Below, in pieces: positions 30,579 through 34,154 of a stretch of DNA of 34,154 nt. A model generated the notes under the pieces. The model made no database searches, was not told the origin of the DNA, and saw nothing but the letters and a program-made list of their open reading frames with translations. Origin of the DNA: DASZPL01 sp035550315 (GTDB taxonomy: Bacteria > Actinomycetota > Actinomycetes > JAFAQI01); NCBI GenBank assembly GCA_035550315.1, contig DASZPL010000048.1:1-34154 (forward strand), given 5' to 3'. A program made the translations under genes and the position numbers. How positions within the stretch are numbered: position 1 is the stretch's first letter; each line of letters opens with the position of its first letter.

Positions 30579-31325
30579 CTAGGCCGCCTGCTCTTGCGGC
30601 GCCGGCTCGACCGCCGCTTCGGCCTCGCCTTCCGGATAGAGGAAGCCGTAGACCAGAGCCGCGACGGCGCCACCGACCATCGGCGCAACGAGGAACAGCC
30701 AGAGTTGGCTGAGCGAGGCGCCGCCGACGATCAGCGCCGGCCCGATGCTGCGCGCCGGGTTGACCGATGTACCGGTGATCGGGATCCCGATGATGTGCAC
30801 CAGCGTCAGCGCCAGACCGATCACCAGCCCGGCGACGGTCGCGTTGCTCGCCCGCCGCGTCACGGCGAGGATCACCATCACGAAGAGGAACGTCAGCACC
30901 GCCTCGGCGGTGAATGCGCCGGCCGCGTTGGCGCCGATCATCGACGCCTTGCCATAGCCGTCGGCCCCGAGGCCGATCGTGCCGACGTGGTACGCCGGCG
31001 ACGTCTCGGCCATGCCGTACAACGCCGCCGCACCGGCGATGCCGCCGACCACCTGGGCCGCCCAGTAACCGACGGCGTCGGTCACCGAGATTCGCCGGGC
31101 CGCGAGGAAGCCCATCGTGACCGCCGGGTTGATGTGGCACCCGGAGATCGGGCCGATCGCGTAAACCAAGACACCGAGTACCAGGCCGAACGCCAGCGCC
31201 GTCGCGACGACTCCCGCCGACCGGCTGCTCCCGGTGACCGCGAACCCGAAGGTCAACGTCGCGGTGCCGGCGCCGAAGAAGACGAGGAGCGCCGTACCCA
31301 ACGTCTCAGCGAACAGTGAGCGCAC
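30579..31325 (-). CDS. Aquaporin (MIP family), AqpZ-like
   Basis: 248 residues and six hydrophobic helices with the two half-helix motifs CHINPAVTMGF and SVNPARSIGP. The Arg after the second NPA belongs to the selectivity filter. The order and length match AqpZ-type water channels; glycerol facilitators carry Asp after the second NPA (NPARD), here it is Ser. It should sit in the cytoplasmic membrane. GTG at 31325 follows GGGGG by 7 nt; GTG at 31331 is an alternative. The gene follows an acyl-CoA dehydrogenase gene on the same strand but is separated from it by the inverted repeat 31340-31407, so it may be transcribed separately. It has no TGACR-N4-TGTCA operator. Confidence 0.9.
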   Translation of the reverse strand: MRSLFAETLGTALLVFFGAGTATLTFGFAVTGSSRSAGVVATALAFGLVLGVLVYAIGPISGCHINPAVTMGFLAARRISVTDAVGYWAAQVVGGIAGAAALYGMAETSPAYHVGTIGLGADGYGKASMIGANAAGAFTAEAVLTFLFVMVILAVTRRASNATVAGLVIGLALTLVHIIGIPITGTSVNPARSIGPALIVGGASLSQLWLFLVAPMVGGAVAALVYGFLYPEGEAEAAVEPAPQEQAA

Positions 31326-31339
31326 TCTCACGCCCCCGA

Positions 31340-31407
31340 TGATCTTCGCGCAACTGACCAGAATCCGGCGCGACACGCCGTCGCGGCGAGCGGTTTCGCG
31401 AAGATCA
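31340..31407. repeat. Long-loop inverted repeat (11-bp arms) with inner hairpin
   Basis: TGATCTTCGCG (31340-31350) is exactly complementary to CGCGAAGATCA (31397-31407). The 46-nt loop contains an inner hairpin CGGCG-CGACA-CGCCG. It fills most of the space between the acyl-CoA dehydrogenase stop and the aquaporin start. The loop start GCGCAACTGACCA resembles GCGCAAGTCAACCA at the repeat 6042-6105. Confidence 0.85.
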
Positions 31408-31411
31408 GCGG

Positions 31412-32428
31412 TTAGAACAGGCTGTCGCCGCGGTCCTGGCGCTCGGCGAGCAGGCGGATCAGCCGCTCGCGGTGCCAGTCCGCCGTACCGAACAGTCGCG
31501 CCGACAGCTCGGTGCGCTTCAGGTACAGGTGCAGATCGTGCTCCCACGTGAAGCCGATGCCGCCGTGCACCTGCAACGCGCTGGCCATCACCCGGGTGCC
31601 GGCGTCGGCGCACCACGACTTCGCGGTGCTCGCCGCCAGCCCGGCGTCGTCGGCGGCGGCGCTGACCGCCCATGCCGCGTAGTACGCCGCCGCCGTCATC
31701 CCCTCGACGTCGACGTGCATGTCGGCGCAACGGTGCTTCACCGCTTGGAACGACCCGATCGGCCGGCCGAACTGCTCCCGCACCTTCGCGTAGTCGACGC
31801 TGACCTCGAGCATCCGGGCCGCGCCGCCGACCAGCTCGGCGGACAGGCCGACGGCCGCGCGGTCCAGCAGCTCGGCGGCGAGGTCCGCGCCGCCGAGTGG
31901 CACGCCGCCGGCCATCGCTGCCGGGTCGACGACGCCGGCGACGCGCGTCAGGTCGATGACCGGCACCGCGTCGATCGCCCCGGGTGTCAGCTCGAAGCCG
32001 GTGACGCCGGACGGCCCGGCGATGATGAGCACGTCGGCAACGGGTGCAAACGGCACCGGGACCGCGGCGCCGCCGGCATGCCACGCGACCGCACCGACGC
32101 CGCCGTTCGTCAGCCGCTCCAACAGTCCCGGCGCGGCGCCGGACCGCGCCAACGCAAACGCACACAACGCGGTGTCGAGGTACGGCGCGGGCGCGACGTG
32201 GCGCCCGACCTGCTCGGCAAGCACCGCGACCTCGACGAAGGTCAGGCCGAGGCCGCCGTCGGATTCGGCCAGCGCCAGCAGCGGCCAACCCTGCGCGACC
32301 ATCTCGTGCCACAGCTCGCTGTCGAAACCTTCGGCCTTGCGCACCAGCTCGCTGGTCGCCCGGTCGGCGAGCAGTTCGGCCGCGGCGGCCTGCAGTGCCC
32401 GTTGGTCCGGTGACAGCGCGAAGTCCAC
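31412..32428 (-). CDS. Acyl-CoA dehydrogenase, short partner-type subunit (FadE27/FadE29-like)
   Basis: 338 residues, shorter than the usual 380-400, with shortened middle domain. Markers are MDFALSPDQRALQ, ESDGGLGLTFVEVAVLAEQ, SAELVGGAARMLEVSVDYAK, REQFGRPIGSFQAVKHRCAD and VHGGIGFTWEHDLHLYLKR. It ends before the G-T-x-E-I-Q region of full dehydrogenases. This form is the beta subunit of alpha2beta2 heteromers such as FadE28-FadE29 and FadE26-FadE27. Its natural partner is the divergent gene at 32486, with which it shares one operator. GTG at 32428 is fixed by TAGCCT 7 nt upstream, a leaderless promoter. It should bind FAD together with its partner. Confidence 0.88.
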   Translation of the reverse strand: MDFALSPDQRALQAAAAELLADRATSELVRKAEGFDSELWHEMVAQGWPLLALAESDGGLGLTFVEVAVLAEQVGRHVAPAPYLDTALCAFALARSGAAPGLLERLTNGGVGAVAWHAGGAAVPVPFAPVADVLIIAGPSGVTGFELTPGAIDAVPVIDLTRVAGVVDPAAMAGGVPLGGADLAAELLDRAAVGLSAELVGGAARMLEVSVDYAKVREQFGRPIGSFQAVKHRCADMHVDVEGMTAAAYYAAWAVSAAADDAGLAASTAKSWCADAGTRVMASALQVHGGIGFTWEHDLHLYLKRTELSARLFGTADWHRERLIRLLAERQDRGDSLF

Positions 32429-32485
32429 GGCAAGGAGGCTATTGGTTCCCTGACATCCGTGTCAGGTGGCAGGTATCCTCCGACG
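32429..32485. promoter_or_regulatory. Divergent leaderless promoter pair sharing one palindromic operator
   Basis: TGACATCCGTGTCA at 32451-32464. Plus strand: CTGACA (32450-32455), 18-nt spacer, TATCCT (32474-32479), 6 nt, GTG 32486. Minus strand: CTGACA (32465 to 32460), 18-nt spacer, TAGCCT (32441 to 32436), 7 nt, GTG 32428. Each half-site is part of a -35 box, so a bound repressor would close both promoters at once and keep the two dehydrogenase subunits in step. Confidence 0.8.
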
Positions 32486-33697
32486 GTGGACCTCGCCCCG
32501 AGTCCCGCGCAGGAAAGGTTTCGCGCCGAACTTCGCGATTGGCTCGCTACCGCAGTCACCTGGGGCGATGGTGACCGACCGCCGCAGTTCGCCGACCTCG
32601 ACGACGAGGTCGCGTTTCTGCGGCAATGGCAGCGCACGCTCGCCGGCGGCGGTTGGGTCGGCGTGCACTGGCCGAGTGAGTACGGCGGCCGCGGTCTTGG
32701 GCCGATCGAGTCGTTCATCGTGGCCGAGGAGCTCGCCCGTGTGCGCTCACCCGAGCTGGTCGGCCGGATCGGCGTCAACCTGGTCGGGCCGACGCTGCTC
32801 GCCCACGGCAGCGACGCGCAGAAGCAGCGGTGGCTGCCGGCCATCCTCGACGCCCGTGAGATCTGGTGCCAGCTGTTCAGCGAGCCCGGCGCCGGCAGCG
32901 ACCTGGCGTCGCTGACGACGCGGGCGCTGCGCGACACCGACGGCGGCTGGGTGCTTGACGGCGCCAAGGTCTGGACGTCGTACGCGCAGTACGCCGACTG
33001 GGGGCTGTGCCTGGCGCGCACGTCGCCCGACCAGCCGAAGACCAAGGGCATTACCGCGTTCGCGGTCGACATGCGGGCGCCCGGCGTCACGGTCCGCCCG
33101 CTGGTGCAGATGACCGGCGACCGCGAGTTCAACGAGGTCCGGCTGGACGAGGTGCGCGTGCCGGATGACCACCGCGTCGGTGACGTCGACGCCGGCTGGC
33201 GGGTCGCCGGCTCCACGTTGGCAGGCGAGCGGGCGACCAATCCGCGCCAGCTGGTGATCCACCTGCAGGCGGTCGACGAGCTGGTGCGACTGGCCGCGGC
33301 CACTGGCGCCGACGCCGACCCGCGGATCCGGCGCCGGCTGGCGATGAGCTACGCCGACGTCCGGATCTTCCAGCTGCACACCTGGCGCGCGTTGTCGCGG
33401 CTCGAGCACGGCGAGCGGCTGGGCCCGGAAGGTTCGATGGTCAAGCTGCATTGGTCCGAGGCGAGCAAGCGGCTGCACGCGCTCGCGATGGACGTGCTCG
33501 GCGACGCCGCTCCGCTCTGGCGCGGCGCGGCCGGCAACCCCGGCGACGGCCGCTGGCAGCGGGCCTGGCTGTATTACCAGGCGTCGTCGATCTGGGCCGG
33601 CACCAACGAGATCCAACGCAACGTGATCGGCGAGCGCGTTCTCGGTTTGCCACGAGAGCGAGTACCGCAGCGAAGCGGAGGTGGCTCGCTCCAATGA
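32486..33697 (+). CDS. Acyl-CoA dehydrogenase (FadE26/FadE28-like, catalytic-type subunit)
   Basis: 403 residues, closely similar to the product of 25057. Markers are WPSEYGGRGLGPIESFIVAEEL, given here in two parts as WPSEYGGRGLG and IESFIVAEEL, REIWCQLFSEPGAGSDLASL, KVWTSYAQYADWGLCLART, DREFNEVRLDEVRVPDDHRVG and GTNEIQRNVIGERVLGLPR. The residue before G-T is Ala, so the base is expected at Glu248 in AGERATN; recalled studies of the mycobacterial homologue ChsE4 place it at Glu247. GTG at 32486 is fixed by TATCCT 6 nt upstream; the longer GTG at 32459 lies in the operator. Predicted heteromer with the divergent gene at 31412. Confidence 0.9.
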   Translation: MDLAPSPAQERFRAELRDWLATAVTWGDGDRPPQFADLDDEVAFLRQWQRTLAGGGWVGVHWPSEYGGRGLGPIESFIVAEELARVRSPELVGRIGVNLVGPTLLAHGSDAQKQRWLPAILDAREIWCQLFSEPGAGSDLASLTTRALRDTDGGWVLDGAKVWTSYAQYADWGLCLARTSPDQPKTKGITAFAVDMRAPGVTVRPLVQMTGDREFNEVRLDEVRVPDDHRVGDVDAGWRVAGSTLAGERATNPRQLVIHLQAVDELVRLAAATGADADPRIRRRLAMSYADVRIFQLHTWRALSRLEHGERLGPEGSMVKLHWSEASKRLHALAMDVLGDAAPLWRGAAGNPGDGRWQRAWLYYQASSIWAGTNEIQRNVIGERVLGLPRERVPQRSGGGSLQ

Positions 33698-33711
33698 AAT
33701 CCGCGTCTCCG

Positions 33712-33742
33712 CACTGGTGCACCCGATCAGGGTGCGCCAGTG
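33712..33742 (+). terminator. Stable hairpin between acyl-CoA dehydrogenase and crotonase genes
   Basis: CACTGGTGCACCC (33712-33724) pairs with GGGTGCGCCAGTG (33730-33742) with one G-T pair and a 5-nt loop. It starts 15 nt after the dehydrogenase stop. No T-run follows, so it may be a GC-rich actinobacterial terminator or an mRNA-stability element rather than a canonical intrinsic terminator. Confidence 0.5.
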
Positions 33743-33761
33743 AGCCGGTCGGGGTGGCCTG

Positions 33762-34154
33762 ATGGCGGACGTTCTGCTCTACGAACTGCGCGACCAGGTC
33801 GCCTGGCTGACACTGAACCGGCCGGAGGCGCGCAACGCGCAGAACTCCGCGCTGATCGACGCCCTCGACGCCGCCCTCGATCGGGCGGAAGCCGACGACG
33901 ACGTGCGGGTCGTCGTACTCGCCGCGGCCGGCAACCACTGGTCGGCGGGCCACGACCTTAAGTCGTTGACGGGTGACGGCGACGGCGACCCGTGGCGGCC
34001 GATGCGCGACACCACCGAGGGCAAGTACCGGCACGAGCAGGTCATGTACTACGAGCGGTGCCTGCGGCTCTATCACTTCCGCAAGCCGACGATCGCGAGC
34101 ATCCAAGGCGCGTGCGTCGCCGCCGGGTTGATGCTGGCCTCGATGTGCGACCTG
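33762..34154 (+). CDS. Enoyl-CoA hydratase/isomerase family protein (3' truncated by window end)
   Basis: The first 131 residues of a crotonase; the reading frame is open to the window edge. Markers are VAWLTLNRPEARNAQNS, VVLAAAGNHWSAGHDLKSL and SIQGACVAAGLMLASMCDL. At the first catalytic Glu position (G-G-G-x-E-L-A) the sequence reads AAGLMLA, with Met in place of Glu; the second position is beyond the window. ATG at 33762 is the first plausible start after the hairpin at 33712-33742. It follows the acyl-CoA dehydrogenase gene on the same strand and would take the unsaturated acyl-CoA it makes, if hydration is its reaction. Confidence 0.85.
   Translation, partial: MADVLLYELRDQVAWLTLNRPEARNAQNSALIDALDAALDRAEADDDVRVVVLAAAGNHWSAGHDLKSLTGDGDGDPWRPMRDTTEGKYRHEQVMYYERCLRLYHFRKPTIASIQGACVAAGLMLASMCDL

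Noticed and set aside
32459..32485. Upstream GTG at 32459 as the acyl-CoA dehydrogenase start
   Set aside because: It lies inside the operator and upstream of the -10 box; GTG 32486 fits the leaderless spacing and the family N-terminus.
17921..33697. Calling the island a cholesterol degradation cluster
   Set aside because: Ltp2-, DUF35- and FadE26/27-like proteins fit, but no ring-degrading genes, Mce transporter, cytochrome P450 or KstR-type site was seen in the window.

Overview
The window comes from a high-GC actinobacterium. The DNA is roughly 70% G+C with GTG-rich starts. Many genes are coupled by 4-bp GTGA or ATGA overlaps. Several promoters place a -10 box 6-7 nt before the start codon, the pattern of leaderless mRNAs. 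There is a VapBC pair and a TipAL-type MerR regulator. No rRNA, tRNA, phage, IS or CRISPR was seen, and I cannot name the genus.

Layout: (1) 1-1944: tail of an upstream operon (zinc alcohol dehydrogenase, VOC protein, SRPBCC protein), followed by a composite repeat patch (1941-2156) and a small membrane protein on the minus strand. (2) 2598-5993: operon of a thiolase-fold/DUF35 fusion, an SCP-x-type thiolase and a crotonase. (3) 6090-8287: two convergent genes for secreted proteins, one a PQQ-like beta-propeller. (4) 8425-15944: tightly coupled operon of HyuB, HyuA, a double-domain CaiB/BaiF CoA-transferase and a PaaK-like ligase. (5) 15952-17871: VapBC and a cysteine-rich secreted protein. 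(6) 17921-24027: five-gene operon of NDP-forming acyl-CoA synthetase, crotonase, Ltp2-like aldolase, DUF35 partner and a degenerate FadD. (7) 24079-24947: MerR/TipAS gene with its own promoter, then a DUF2630 relic. (8) 25057-34154: acyl-CoA dehydrogenases, FadD ligases, an aquaporin and a truncated crotonase, in divergent pairs.

The gene set is an acyl-CoA catabolic island. It holds six CoA-activating enzymes, four acyl-CoA dehydrogenases of the type found in heteromeric sterol side-chain complexes, three crotonases, a thiolase, an Ltp2-like retro-aldolase with DUF35 partner, and an ATP-dependent HyuAB (ketone carboxylase/hydantoinase) pair. It resembles sterol or isoprenoid side-chain degradation (fadD17-fadE26-fadE27 and ltp2/DUF35 loci). 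No ring-cleavage genes are present, so the substrate is unknown.

The most striking signal is a 14-bp palindrome, TGAC(A/G)-N4-TGTCA, found six times. Every copy lies just upstream of a gene start and together they cover six transcription starts or divergent pairs. It marks an apparently single-regulator regulon that joins the CoA catabolic genes to two secreted proteins. At 32451-32464 its two half-sites are themselves the -35 boxes of two back-to-back leaderless promoters. The regulator that binds it is not evident in the window.
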